DNA of 64,000 bases. It comes from an uncultured Clostridia bacterium (GTDB taxonomy: Bacteria > Bacillota > Clostridia > UBA1381 > UMGS1253). A model generated the notes under the pieces. It was not told the DNA's origin. It saw only the letters and a program-made list of their open reading frames with translations, and made no database searches. The translations under genes were made by a program, and so were the position numbers. The DNA is taken from positions 1 through 64,000 of the forward strand of contig CAKSHP010000001.1 of assembly GCA_934457145.1 (NCBI GenBank), given 5' to 3'. The stretch's first letter is position 1. Each line of letters starts with the position of its first letter. This document shows positions 40,027 to 49,512 of the stretch, in pieces.

Positions 40027-42366
40027 ATGAAGAGAACGAAATTTGCAGCAATTCTGGCACTGATGGTATGTACGGCAATGCTTTTTTCAGGTTTTAGCGT
40101 GTTTGCTTTAAATGTCGGCACGGTTTACAACGGCAGCGGAAATCTTGAAATAAGCGATCCCACATATTTTGATGATGAAAAAACACAACCGAGGTTTACG
40201 GGAAACGGAAATATTTCGGGAAACTACGGCAAAAAGTCAAATGATTTGGTGTATAAGCTTGAGGGATATTCGGCAACTTCGGGCGGAGCGAAGGACTATC
40301 TGGCATATTGGATATTTAACCGCACTGTTGACAAATATCTTTTACAGTCGCAGGTTTTAATAACCGGCAATACAACAAGCATTGATTATTTGCTGGGCTT
40401 TTTTACAGATGATAATTCGGATAAACAAAACAACAATTCCGGCGGAAACATATTCCGCATAACCGGCAGCGACGGAAAGCTTACGGTAACGGGTGACAGC
40501 TATCTTCCCGAGGCATACAGAAACAAAACGCTTATGACGCTTGAAAAATACAAATGGTATAACATTGCGATGGGCGTGAGTGTTTCGGAAAGCAAGGTTT
40601 ATATTTTTGTTAACGGAATAAAGCTTGCAGAACTTGACATGGCTATGAAGATGTATGGTGTAAGACATATTAGAATTGCAACGGGAAAAGCCGTGGACGA
40701 AACGGGGAAAATCCCGTTTGAGGCATATGTAGACAATATTTCTTTAACGGCAGACGCTGTTTATAATCAGCAGGAAAATTCTCTTAGCGAAATTGTTTCG
40801 AACAGATATGATATTTCGGACAATACCATTACTTTAGATACAATTGACGCGACGGCGGGAGATGTTTTGCAAAACGTGACGGCAGAAAATGCAAACATCC
40901 GCATTTTTAAAGATGCCGATATGACAACGCAAATTGCAGGCGACAGCCCGATACTTAGCGGCAGCGTGCTCGTGTGCGCAACGAAAAATGATGACGGAGA
41001 GGAAACTGCATATAACTACTACAAATTTTCTCTTCCGTCAGATGAGAGCGGTCTTTTGAGCGGAACACAGGATTTTAAGATTGCAAAAAATCCAAATATT
41101 TCAACAGACGGAGGCACGGAGGAACTTGTTTATCCGACTGAGGGAAGCTTTGGCAAAAAATCAAACGACTATACATATTTCTGGGGCGGCAAAACGCTTG
41201 GCCATGGCGGACAGCTTTATTTAAATCTCGGCGGTGCAAGTGCGCAAAATCCGGCAGAGGTGATTGAATTTTCGTTTTTGTTAGGCAAAGGCTCAGACGG
41301 TTTTAAAGTTGACGCGGCGCCGTTTTACAGAAAAGCCGACGGCAGCGACGCTGTGGAATACGCAAGCAACTATCCCCTGTCGTTTTCGTTAAACGGAATT
41401 GAAACGCTTTCGTCTGCGGCTAATAAAATGACAGAGCTTGGTTACAGCGCTGACGGCACGGACTGCATACTCGATAAAAACACAAGAGGCAAAAAATTAT
41501 GCGATATTGAAAAAAATAAATGGTACAGCGTGGCTTTGGTGTATCCGTCGGACGGAACAAATAAATTTTTAATGTATGTAAACGGGACAAAGTATGAGCT
41601 TGGATTTAACTTTATTCCCGGAAGCATGCGCCATGCAAGAATTATGGCAAATTACTGCACAGATCAGAATTTGTATTTTGATAATGTTAAAGTATCTGCT
41701 ATGACTCCGGTACAGGCGAATGCTTATGTTTGCCGCGATGTAAAGCAAAGCGTTGAATTTATAGGCTATGAAACAGACAAAAACACTGTTTTGGACGTTT
41801 TGCCCGAAACAACCGTTGCAGATATGAAATCAAGAATTTCAAGCGATGCAAACATTCGCTTTTACAGCGACGAAACATGCAGCAGACTTCTTTCAGACGA
41901 TGAATCTGTCACAGGCAGCACGGTTATCGTTGCCGCATCGGAAAACGGCACGCTTCATGAAAGAGTGTTTGATTATTACACAATATCGGTTGCAAACGAT
42001 TATGATGAGTTAACGGGCGGAGTTCGCATTAAAAACTTGTCGGTTACTGATTCCGATAAAAACGCCGCAGATGACGAAGCGGTTTTCAAAAATGAATATT
42101 ATGCGGCGTTTGAGGCTAAGAACCTGTCGCAGAATGCGGCGCAGATAACGGTTGCAATTGCCGTTTATGATGAGGAAATGACGCTTGAAGATATAAACAT
42201 TTACAAAATTGATTTGTCTGCCGGAGAGTCAAAAACGATCACGGCTGACGATAATATAAAAATAAATAACACTCTTACAGACGGAAAAGTTGTTGTATAC
42301 ACGTGGCTTGCCGATACATTAAAGCCGATTGGCAGTGCAAGCACAGTAAGCTTTAAAGCGCAGTGA
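40027..42366 (+). CDS. Secreted two-module LamG-like protein
   Basis: A 779-aa exported protein. Signal peptide 1-28 (FAAILALMVCTAMLFSGFSVFA). Two repeated modules: residues about 45-240 (GNYGKKSNDLVYKLEG, WYNIAMGVSVSESKVYIFVNG, AYVDNISLTAD) and about 360-560 (GSFGKKSNDYTYFWGG, WYSVALVYPSDGTNKFLMYVNG, LYFDNVKVSAM). This pattern of a jelly roll with a conserved W-Y and FVNG hairpin fits LamG/concanavalin-type glycan-binding domains. Each is followed by a small Ig-like unit (ITLDTIDATAGDV; TVLDVLPETTVADM). The C-terminal about 110 residues (NKDVRIKNL-type to the end) form another beta domain. No SLH. It is followed after 29 bp by a carbohydrate esterase-like gene, so the pair may handle a polysaccharide outside the cell. 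I do not recognise an exact family. Confidence 0.8.
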   Translation: MKRTKFAAILALMVCTAMLFSGFSVFALNVGTVYNGSGNLEISDPTYFDDEKTQPRFTGNGNISGNYGKKSNDLVYKLEGYSATSGGAKDYLAYWIFNRTVDKYLLQSQVLITGNTTSIDYLLGFFTDDNSDKQNNNSGGNIFRITGSDGKLTVTGDSYLPEAYRNKTLMTLEKYKWYNIAMGVSVSESKVYIFVNGIKLAELDMAMKMYGVRHIRIATGKAVDETGKIPFEAYVDNISLTADAVYNQQENSLSEIVSNRYDISDNTITLDTIDATAGDVLQNVTAENANIRIFKDADMTTQIAGDSPILSGSVLVCATKNDDGEETAYNYYKFSLPSDESGLLSGTQDFKIAKNPNISTDGGTEELVYPTEGSFGKKSNDYTYFWGGKTLGHGGQLYLNLGGASAQNPAEVIEFSFLLGKGSDGFKVDAAPFYRKADGSDAVEYASNYPLSFSLNGIETLSSAANKMTELGYSADGTDCILDKNTRGKKLCDIEKNKWYSVALVYPSDGTNKFLMYVNGTKYELGFNFIPGSMRHARIMANYCTDQNLYFDNVKVSAMTPVQANAYVCRDVKQSVEFIGYETDKNTVLDVLPETTVADMKSRISSDANIRFYSDETCSRLLSDDESVTGSTVIVAASENGTLHERVFDYYTISVANDYDELTGGVRIKNLSVTDSDKNAADDEAVFKNEYYAAFEAKNLSQNAAQITVAIAVYDEEMTLEDINIYKIDLSAGESKTITADDNIKINNTLTDGKVVVYTWLADTLKPIGSASTVSFKAQ

Positions 42367-42395
42367 TTACATATTAAGAAAGGGGCAGTTTTATT

Positions 42396-45344
42396 ATGAA
42401 CTTTAAAAAAATCCTAACTTTTTTGCTTAGTCTGAACCTTGCTGTAAGCACGATAACGTGTTTTAACACATCTGCTTTTGCATCGGACGGCGCAGCTGAG
42501 CAAACCTACGGATATGATAATATATATGATACTTCAAAGGATTTAACCGTTGCATATCTCGGAGGTTCAATCACCGAACAGGTGGGTTATGTTGAAAACT
42601 CTTTTAAATATTTTTCCGATTTAAAGGCTTCTCAGGGCAGAAGCGCAACGCTGATTAAAGCGGGCGTTGGCGGAACAACGTCGAGCCTCGGTCTTTACAG
42701 ATTAAAGCATCAGATTTTAGACAAAAATCCGGACATTTTGTTTGTTGAGTTTGCGGTAAACGACAGAAACCGCGGCGCAGACGCAGCAAAGGACATGGAA
42801 GGCATTGTGAGAATGTGTTTAAATTCGCCGCATCAGCCCTGTGTGGTGTTTGTTATTTCGGCGCAGACCGATTTTAGCCTGATTGCAAGCATGGCTGCAA
42901 GATATAAAACGGTTGCGGATTATTATAACGTTGGGTTTATAGATTTTGCGGGGTATCTTCGTCCGCTTGTTGAAAACGGAACATATATCTGGGACGGTAC
43001 GCAGACAGGCTCTCTTACAAATGACGGCACACACCCCAACGCCGCAGGACACAAAGTTTACGGCGACTATTTGATAGACAGATTTAAAAACGATGGCGAA
43101 AATGTGTTAAAAAAGCTGACATATAATGCAGAAGCGCTTTCTTCTTACGTTCACGGCGAGCCTAAGATGGTGGCGCACAATGATCCGGCTGTTAAATACA
43201 GCGGCGACGGCTGGATTTCAAGCGACGGAACATCAATTCCGTCCGATTCGAGAGTTCCGGGCAGTTTTATAAAGTTTCCGAGATTTGAATCGGGTTATCA
43301 CGAATTTAAAACCTATGAGGGCATGGGAGATAATGCTCCGACGATTGAATACACCTTCACGGGCAGAACAATCGGAATTTATGCAGACAGAGGCGACGCG
43401 GGCGCAAGGTTTAAATATGTTATAGACGAAGGAACTGCCGATGAAAAAAGCGGAACTTCTTCAAACTATTTTAAACACAATGTTAAAGAAGATGTGACCG
43501 AAACGGCAATAGGCACGCAAATGGCATGTCCGACATTCTTTATTGAAGGACTTAGCTACAAACAGCACACCATTAAGATGACGCTGCTTGAGCCAACGTC
43601 AAACAACGGATATATTCAGAATTTGTTTGCATTCGGTTATTTTATGATAGATGATGTTAAACCGAGCGAAATTCCGACGGCTGTGAATATAACGGTGAGA
43701 GGAAAGCATAAAACGTATCAGACGCTTACTGCCGACTACACGTTTAAAAACATAGGCAACACGGGAATTGCAGAGGGAAACAGCACTTACCGCTGGTTAA
43801 GGAGCGGCTCAAAGTACGGCACATATGAGCCGATTGACGGAGCAGATTCTTTGGAATATACAACAACCGACAGCGATAAGCAAAAGTATATCAAATTTGA
43901 GATAACTCCCGTTAATATGGACGGAGTTTCCGGCCCTAAGGTATACAGCGAGCCGATGTATATAAGAGACAGAAACAAAGTAAGCTCAAATATTACGATT
44001 GACAAAGCATATCTCGGCGAGACGGCGCTTTCAAAAAATGCCGGGGATGCGCCTGAAATTAAAAAGGCACAGGCGGTTATAAGCAATTTTAATATTTCGG
44101 GACTTATAGACGATTTCGGTTATGAAGTTACGCTTAAGGCAAACGAATATAACAGTTCGTCAAACATTATAGCGTATGCGCAGACAAAATCCGGCGAAGA
44201 TGACGGCGCATTTGCGTTTGCTATGAAGCCTTCCAAGAAACTGGATATGGGAAAAACTTATGAGATAACGGTTGGCGGAAAAAATGTTGACAGCGTTTTG
44301 AAGTTTTATTTTAAAACCGCTGCGGGCGAATATCCTTTAAATGTAACGGCAGTGGGCGGCGGAAGCGTTTATAACGAAACGGATAAAACAAATCTCGGAA
44401 ATGAAAGCACTGTTGTTTATAATACAATGGACAAAACAGTCAGCCTGACGGCAAAGGAAAGCGACGGCTGCAAGTTTATGTATTGGAAAGACACCGAAAG
44501 CAAAAACATAATGTCAACCGATAAAACAATAACTTTAAATGTAGGAAGCGGAAGAAGCATTTTGGCAGTGTTTGCCGAAAGCGAATACGGTTATCTTGTT
44601 ACATTTAAGGATTTAAACGGAAAAGAGGTTCTGGCGGCTTATGCGTCGGAAGATATAACAGCTCCGCAAAACAACTATATAATGGGTTACACATTTAAGG
44701 GCTGGGCAAAAGACAAAAATGCATCAGAACTTATTAAAGCGGGCGACACAATAGACAAACAAACCATAACTGAAAACACCATATATAACGGCGGATATAT
44801 TTTGGATAAAACGCTCTACAACGTTACAATAAAAGGCGCGACAAGCAGCTCGGGAAGCTTTAAGTATAACACAAAAATTTCGCTTGCGCCTGCCGGCGAG
44901 GACGGAAAGGTTTTTGCGTATTGGACGAAAAATTCAAAAATTGTGTCATACGAAAGAAATTACACATTCTTTGTAAACTCCAACGGCTGTGTGGTTGAGG
45001 CGGTTTATATGCAAAGCGCGCCCGTGAAAGAGGCTGTTATAAAAATGGATGAACCTGTGCTTGTTGATACAAACAAGATTGCGTTCTTTGCGGAAAGAAA
45101 TATCCCCTCCGAACTTGAAGTGCTGGAAACGGGAATACTTTTGTCGCAGGAGGAAAATATATCGCTTGATAATTATAAGCACAAGGCAAAATCTGCAAAC
45201 ACAAGCCGCAGCGGACAGTTTACCGTTCGCAAAAAAGATGTGAAAGGCGGCGATGTCTGGTATGCGGCGGCATATGTGATTTTGCGCGACGGCGAAAACA
45301 CATATGTTAAATACAGCGACACTGTTAAATACGAAGTAAAATAA
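42396..45344 (+). CDS. Secreted SGNH/GDSL hydrolase with repeat domains
   Basis: A 982-aa exported protein. Signal peptide 1-30. An SGNH hydrolase domain (about 48-235) shows block I AYLGGSITEQ (catalytic Ser), block II GVGGTTSSLG, block III VEFAVNDRN and block V NDGTHPNAAGH (catalytic Asp-His). This superfamily deacetylates or de-esterifies sugars and lipids. A second carbohydrate-binding-like region (about 255-420) follows, then Ig-like text (GKHKTYQTLTADYTFKN), and two or three Listeria-Bacteroides-type repeats (VTFKDLNGKEVLAAYASEDI, and YTFKGWAKDKN) near 680-850. GGGGCAG precedes the ATG. A strong terminator follows. Probably acts on polymeric carbohydrate outside the cell; substrate unknown. 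Confidence 0.88.
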   Translation: MNFKKILTFLLSLNLAVSTITCFNTSAFASDGAAEQTYGYDNIYDTSKDLTVAYLGGSITEQVGYVENSFKYFSDLKASQGRSATLIKAGVGGTTSSLGLYRLKHQILDKNPDILFVEFAVNDRNRGADAAKDMEGIVRMCLNSPHQPCVVFVISAQTDFSLIASMAARYKTVADYYNVGFIDFAGYLRPLVENGTYIWDGTQTGSLTNDGTHPNAAGHKVYGDYLIDRFKNDGENVLKKLTYNAEALSSYVHGEPKMVAHNDPAVKYSGDGWISSDGTSIPSDSRVPGSFIKFPRFESGYHEFKTYEGMGDNAPTIEYTFTGRTIGIYADRGDAGARFKYVIDEGTADEKSGTSSNYFKHNVKEDVTETAIGTQMACPTFFIEGLSYKQHTIKMTLLEPTSNNGYIQNLFAFGYFMIDDVKPSEIPTAVNITVRGKHKTYQTLTADYTFKNIGNTGIAEGNSTYRWLRSGSKYGTYEPIDGADSLEYTTTDSDKQKYIKFEITPVNMDGVSGPKVYSEPMYIRDRNKVSSNITIDKAYLGETALSKNAGDAPEIKKAQAVISNFNISGLIDDFGYEVTLKANEYNSSSNIIAYAQTKSGEDDGAFAFAMKPSKKLDMGKTYEITVGGKNVDSVLKFYFKTAAGEYPLNVTAVGGGSVYNETDKTNLGNESTVVYNTMDKTVSLTAKESDGCKFMYWKDTESKNIMSTDKTITLNVGSGRSILAVFAESEYGYLVTFKDLNGKEVLAAYASEDITAPQNNYIMGYTFKGWAKDKNASELIKAGDTIDKQTITENTIYNGGYILDKTLYNVTIKGATSSSGSFKYNTKISLAPAGEDGKVFAYWTKNSKIVSYERNYTFFVNSNGCVVEAVYMQSAPVKEAVIKMDEPVLVDTNKIAFFAERNIPSELEVLETGILLSQEENISLDNYKHKAKSANTSRSGQFTVRKKDVKGGDVWYAAAYVILRDGENTYVKYSDTVKYEVK

Positions 45345-45355
45345 ATAATTTTGTT

Positions 45356-45395
45356 AAGCGGTTAAGGACAAAATGTCTTTGACCGCTTATTTTTG
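45356..45395 (+). terminator. Terminator after the SGNH hydrolase gene
   Basis: AAGCGGT-TAAGGAC and GTCTT-TGACCGCTT arms pair over about 13 bp, then ATTTTTG. Confidence 0.88.
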
Positions 45396-45464
45396 CGTTT
45401 TTACAATTAAACCGGATTGTGAAAATTGTATCTGAAATGTAATAAATTTGTATAGCATTATCAG

Positions 45465-45494
45465 TTGACTAACGGCTTTAAAAGTGTTATAGTT
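45465..45494 (+). promoter_or_regulatory. Promoter of the isomerase-SLH operon
   Basis: TTGACT (45465-45470), 18 bp, TATAGT (45489-45494). Confidence 0.65.
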
Positions 45495-45530
45495 ATAATA
45501 AGCAATTAAATTTGTTTGGGGGTGACTTAT

Positions 45531-46403
45531 ATGCTGTTATCTACGCAGACAAGAGAAGTGTTTTGCCATTACGGCATTGACGCGGGATTGAAAATTTTTG
45601 CGAACGCAGGTTATGACGCACTTGACTTTTCGCTATATGTGCCAAAGTATTATAATGAGAAAAACAAAGATTTTTTTGCCGAAACAAGAAAAAAGGCAGA
45701 AAGTTTGGGGCTTTCGTTTAATCAGGCGCACGCTCCGTTTCATTCAAGTATGACGGACGAAAATGAAACGAAAAAAAGATTTTCGGAAATTACAAGGGCA
45801 ATGGAATATGCATCAATTCTCGGTGTAAAAAACATTATAGTGCACCCCTGTCAGCATCTTGAGTATCGGAAAAACAAAGAAAGGCTTTTTGAGATTAACA
45901 TGGATTTTTACAATCGTTTAAAACCGTACTGTGAGGAGTTTGGCATAAAGGTTGCTTTGGAAAACATGTGGCAAAGCGTTGGTCAAAAGATTTTGCGCTC
46001 AACATGTTCAACACCGGAAGAATTTATACGTTATTTAGACGGGCTGGACGAAAGATATTTTACCGCCTGTCTTGATTTGGGACACACGTTTTTGGTGTGT
46101 GAAGAGCCGGACGAGTTTATAAGAAAGCTTGGCGCAAAAAGACTTACGGCGCTTCATGTTCACGATGTTGACGGGATTGATGATCTGCACACGCTCCCCT
46201 ATTTCGGTTTAATAGACTGGGACAGCGTTGCGCATGCGCTTGCAGACATTGGCTATAAAGGCGATTTTACCTTTGAGGCGGACGGATTTTTGCACGGAAA
46301 GCCGCCCGAGCTTTATCCCGAATATGAAAGGTTAATGGCTAAAACCGGAAGGTACATTATAGATAAAATTAATAATTATAAAAATCAGGAGGTTACAAAA
46401 TGA
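45531..46403 (+). CDS. Sugar phosphate isomerase/epimerase-like TIM barrel
   Basis: A 290-aa protein of the xylose-isomerase-like/AP endonuclease 2 superfamily. Metal ligands are visible: LGLSFNQAHAPFH, IIVHPCQHLEY, KVALENMW (Glu), ACLDLGHTFLV (Asp/His), LHVHDVDGIDD (His) and DFTFEADGF (Glu). Such enzymes isomerise or epimerise sugars or related ring compounds in the cytoplasm; the substrate is not predictable. ATG at 45531 is chosen over the TTG five codons upstream since GGGGGTGA lies just before it. It overlaps the following SLH gene by 4 bp (ATGA), so translation is coupled to a large surface protein, an odd pairing. Confidence 0.88.
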   Translation: MLLSTQTREVFCHYGIDAGLKIFANAGYDALDFSLYVPKYYNEKNKDFFAETRKKAESLGLSFNQAHAPFHSSMTDENETKKRFSEITRAMEYASILGVKNIIVHPCQHLEYRKNKERLFEINMDFYNRLKPYCEEFGIKVALENMWQSVGQKILRSTCSTPEEFIRYLDGLDERYFTACLDLGHTFLVCEEPDEFIRKLGAKRLTALHVHDVDGIDDLHTLPYFGLIDWDSVAHALADIGYKGDFTFEADGFLHGKPPELYPEYERLMAKTGRYIIDKINNYKNQEVTK

Positions 46404-49282
46404 AAAACGCAAAAAAAATTCTTGCCTTAATTTTAACGGCGGCAATGCTTCTTTCGTTTGCTCCCGTTATATATGCGGCAAACTCATTTAGCGATGTTAC
46501 TGCGGACAACAAGTATGCAGAGGCAATAACATCGCTTACATCGCTTGACCTTTTAGCCGGTTATACCGACGGAACGTTCAAGCCGGACAACACAATAACA
46601 AGGAGCGAATTTTCCGCTATTATTACAAGAGTGCTCGGTATGGCAGACTTTGTATCCGATACGGATCTTTCATATGTGTTTTCCGATATGAAAAATGCCG
46701 ACGGTACGAACCACTGGAGCAGCGGCTGTGTAAAGTTTGCATATGATAAAGGGATAATATCCGGTATGGGCGACGGAACGTTTGCCCCGGATGAGCCGGT
46801 TACTTACGAGCAGGCTATAAAGATGGTTGTGTGTGCATTAAATTACAGTGAAGACGCTGTTGTGTCTGCCGGCGGATGGCCGACGGGATATCTTAAAATA
46901 GCTTCGGACATAGGTCTTACAAAAAATGCAACGATTATGCCGACAAGCTCGCCTGCCTCGAGAGGACTTGTTGCTCAGATTATATATAACTCTCTTGAAA
47001 CGGAAATGTGTGATGAAACAACCGGAGAGGCAAATTCGGGCAAAACCTTTTTAAAGGACAAGCTTAAGGTTTATGAATTTAAAAATATGATGATTACCGA
47101 TGTGGACGGAGAAACAACAATCAATTCTTCCAAAGCAGACATCAAAAAAGGCGAAGTTCTTTTAGAGTCCGGCTCGAAAAAGCTTACGGTTTTTTACGGA
47201 AATGTTATAACCGCAGCAGAGCTTAGAAAGTCGCTCGGATACTATGTGTCGGGATATTACAAAGAAGACACCGAAGATAACGAAAACCATCTGGTGTCGT
47301 TAAACACCAAGGCATCAAAAAATATTGAAATAAACGTTGCCTCCGATAACATTGAAGATTTTGAAAACATGAAGCTTGAATACTATGCAAAAGACGGCGA
47401 CACAAAAACAAGCAAAGCCGAAATTTCAAGCGACGCGATTTTGATTTACAACGGCATTGTTTACGATTACAAAGACTCCTCCGACGCGAATGAAAAAGAC
47501 CTTTCAAAATGGTTTAATCCCGACGGCGACGATTTTATCTACGGTAACATACGTTTGCTCGATTCCGACGGAGATAAAAAATATGACGCGATATTTGTTG
47601 AGGACTTTGACGTTTACGTTGTAAAAAGTGCAGTTAAAACAACCGACACAATCGCATCAAACAACTATGTTGTTTATGATTATTATAACTCCGGAAAAAG
47701 CGTTTGGCTCGATCCGACAGATGATACAATCACGATAGACATAACAAATTCAAAAACCAATGCGGCAGTTAAGGTTGAGTCGCTTAAGGCAATGAATATT
47801 TTGTCGGTTGCAAAAAGCGCCGACGGCACAAAGTATAACTGTTATGTAAGCTCGGACACGGTTGTCGGCTCGATTTCTCAGGCGTCCGCATCGCAGCATA
47901 TTTACACAATAAACAACAAAGACTATGAGATTACGCCTGAATTTACAAAGGTTATAGATTCGGGAAAAGAAACGCTTGAAATAGGCAAAAAGGGAACGTT
48001 TTATTTAGACAGTCTCGGACGAATTGCCGCCGTTAAACTGACGGCTGAGCAAACGGGAACATATGGATATATAACAATCGGTGCGCTTACGGGAACATCA
48101 TCTGACGAAGTTACGGTTAAGCTTATGTCGCTTACCGGCACGCCTTCCGTTCCTACAAAAACAAAGCTTGCAGATAAAGTGAAGATTAATTCGAAAAGCT
48201 ATTCCGATCCGGACAGTGCGCTTTCTGCGCTTGAAAGAAGCGCTGCGCTTATAGAGGCAAATCAATCTGCCGATGTTACAAAGGCAGACTGCTCGCAGCT
48301 TGTTAAATATATAAAGAACAGCAAGGGCGAGATATCATCTATCACAACTGTTCAGGCAGATAAAGACGGAAATATAAAAATCGGTTCAAACACAGACACA
48401 AGCGTTGTTCAAATGGGCGTTGCTGCAAAAACTTTAAAATACAGCGGCTCGGGCAACTTCGGAAATGCCGTGTTTGCAAATGCTTCAACGAGAGTAATTG
48501 TTGTGCCGAACAATCGCTCGGACGACGAAGACTATAAGCGCTACACAGGCTACTCAACATTCAGGGCATCTTATTCATATGACGTTGAAGCGTATGACAT
48601 TAATGCTTCCGGCGTTGCAAGCGTGCTTGTTGTTTACGGTGCAGACACATCTACCCCGATTACAAGCGATACAAAAGCATGCATTATAAATTCTATAAAC
48701 TCAAAGCTTAACGATAAGACGGACGAAGTGGCATATTCTATTGAAGTTTATGAAGAAGGCAGCCTTAAAACATATATGACTGCTGACGATTCCGAAAAAT
48801 ATTCAGAGCTTCAGATCGGCGATATTGTAAGATTCGGATTTAACGGCGACGGACATATCAACGATGTTAAAACCGAGGCTGACCGCAGCGATTTTAAGTA
48901 TGAATCGAAGCACGATTCAACAATGTATAACGGCGACTATAAATTTAAAACAATTGCCGGCACGGTTGAGTCGAAGAGTGACGAAGTTATTATGATTGCT
49001 CCGGCAAAAGTTGAATATACGCCCGAGGGCACAGATGACGACGGCAACCCGACCGAAGCTGCATACACGCTTGACGCCTCCAAAAAAGAAGGTTATACCA
49101 AAACCTCTTCAACAAAGATATACAGAGTTGTTGTAAAAGGCGATAACACAACCGTTGAGGCGGCAACATGGGATTCAATAACATCATTTGCAGATGTTGA
49201 AAACAAAACTGCATCGGTTGCTTTTGCTCAGGCTTATGCAAACAATCTGAAAATGGTGGTTGTGTATATATTTGAACAGTAA
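46400..49282 (+). CDS. S-layer homology domain protein, large
   Basis: A 960-aa surface protein. Signal peptide 1-26. Three SLH domains lie at about 30-75 (FSDVTADNKYAEAITSLTSLDLLAGYTDGTFKPDNTITR), 90-145 (WSSGCVKFAYDKGIISGMGDGTFAPDEPVTYEQA) and 155-200 (GGWPTGYLKIASDIGL), which bind secondary wall polymers. The remaining 750 residues are beta-rich, repetitive, Asp/Lys/Thr-rich and without a recognised enzyme domain; a run near 470-530 (KDYEITPEFTKVIDSGKETLEIG, LDSLGRIAAVKLTAEQTGTYGYI) recurs in clostridial SLH proteins. Likely an S-layer or surface structural protein. Coupled to the isomerase by ATGA overlap. Strong terminator follows. Confidence 0.9.
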   Translation: MKNAKKILALILTAAMLLSFAPVIYAANSFSDVTADNKYAEAITSLTSLDLLAGYTDGTFKPDNTITRSEFSAIITRVLGMADFVSDTDLSYVFSDMKNADGTNHWSSGCVKFAYDKGIISGMGDGTFAPDEPVTYEQAIKMVVCALNYSEDAVVSAGGWPTGYLKIASDIGLTKNATIMPTSSPASRGLVAQIIYNSLETEMCDETTGEANSGKTFLKDKLKVYEFKNMMITDVDGETTINSSKADIKKGEVLLESGSKKLTVFYGNVITAAELRKSLGYYVSGYYKEDTEDNENHLVSLNTKASKNIEINVASDNIEDFENMKLEYYAKDGDTKTSKAEISSDAILIYNGIVYDYKDSSDANEKDLSKWFNPDGDDFIYGNIRLLDSDGDKKYDAIFVEDFDVYVVKSAVKTTDTIASNNYVVYDYYNSGKSVWLDPTDDTITIDITNSKTNAAVKVESLKAMNILSVAKSADGTKYNCYVSSDTVVGSISQASASQHIYTINNKDYEITPEFTKVIDSGKETLEIGKKGTFYLDSLGRIAAVKLTAEQTGTYGYITIGALTGTSSDEVTVKLMSLTGTPSVPTKTKLADKVKINSKSYSDPDSALSALERSAALIEANQSADVTKADCSQLVKYIKNSKGEISSITTVQADKDGNIKIGSNTDTSVVQMGVAAKTLKYSGSGNFGNAVFANASTRVIVVPNNRSDDEDYKRYTGYSTFRASYSYDVEAYDINASGVASVLVVYGADTSTPITSDTKACIINSINSKLNDKTDEVAYSIEVYEEGSLKTYMTADDSEKYSELQIGDIVRFGFNGDGHINDVKTEADRSDFKYESKHDSTMYNGDYKFKTIAGTVESKSDEVIMIAPAKVEYTPEGTDDDGNPTEAAYTLDASKKEGYTKTSSTKIYRVVVKGDNTTVEAATWDSITSFADVENKTASVAFAQAYANNLKMVVVYIFEQ

Positions 49283-49309
49283 ATTTAAAAAATATAAAGT
49301 ACCGGCAGG

Positions 49310-49345
49310 GTGCGGGGTAAAAAACATTTTGCCCCGCACTTTTTA
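49310..49345 (+). terminator. Terminator after the large SLH gene
   Basis: GTGCGGGG-TAAAA and TTTTG-CCCCGCAC arms, 13-bp, then TTTTTATA. Confidence 0.93.
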
Positions 49346-49416
49346 TAATTTTAAAAAAATATACAAAATAACCAAAAATCAATCTGTAAATTTTATATAA
49401 ACATTAAAAAAAGTAT

Positions 49417-49445
49417 TTGACAATCTATGTGAAAAAGTATAAAAT
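49417..49445 (+). promoter_or_regulatory. Promoter of the small SLH gene
   Basis: TTGACA (49417-49422), 17 bp, TAAAAT (49440-49445), with a 60-nt leader and GGAGG site. Confidence 0.8.
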
Positions 49446-49512
49446 ATTATTATAGGAGCAGTGTCACAAGCTGCAATTATAATGGTAAAAATTTTTACGG
49501 AGGTAGTTGGAA

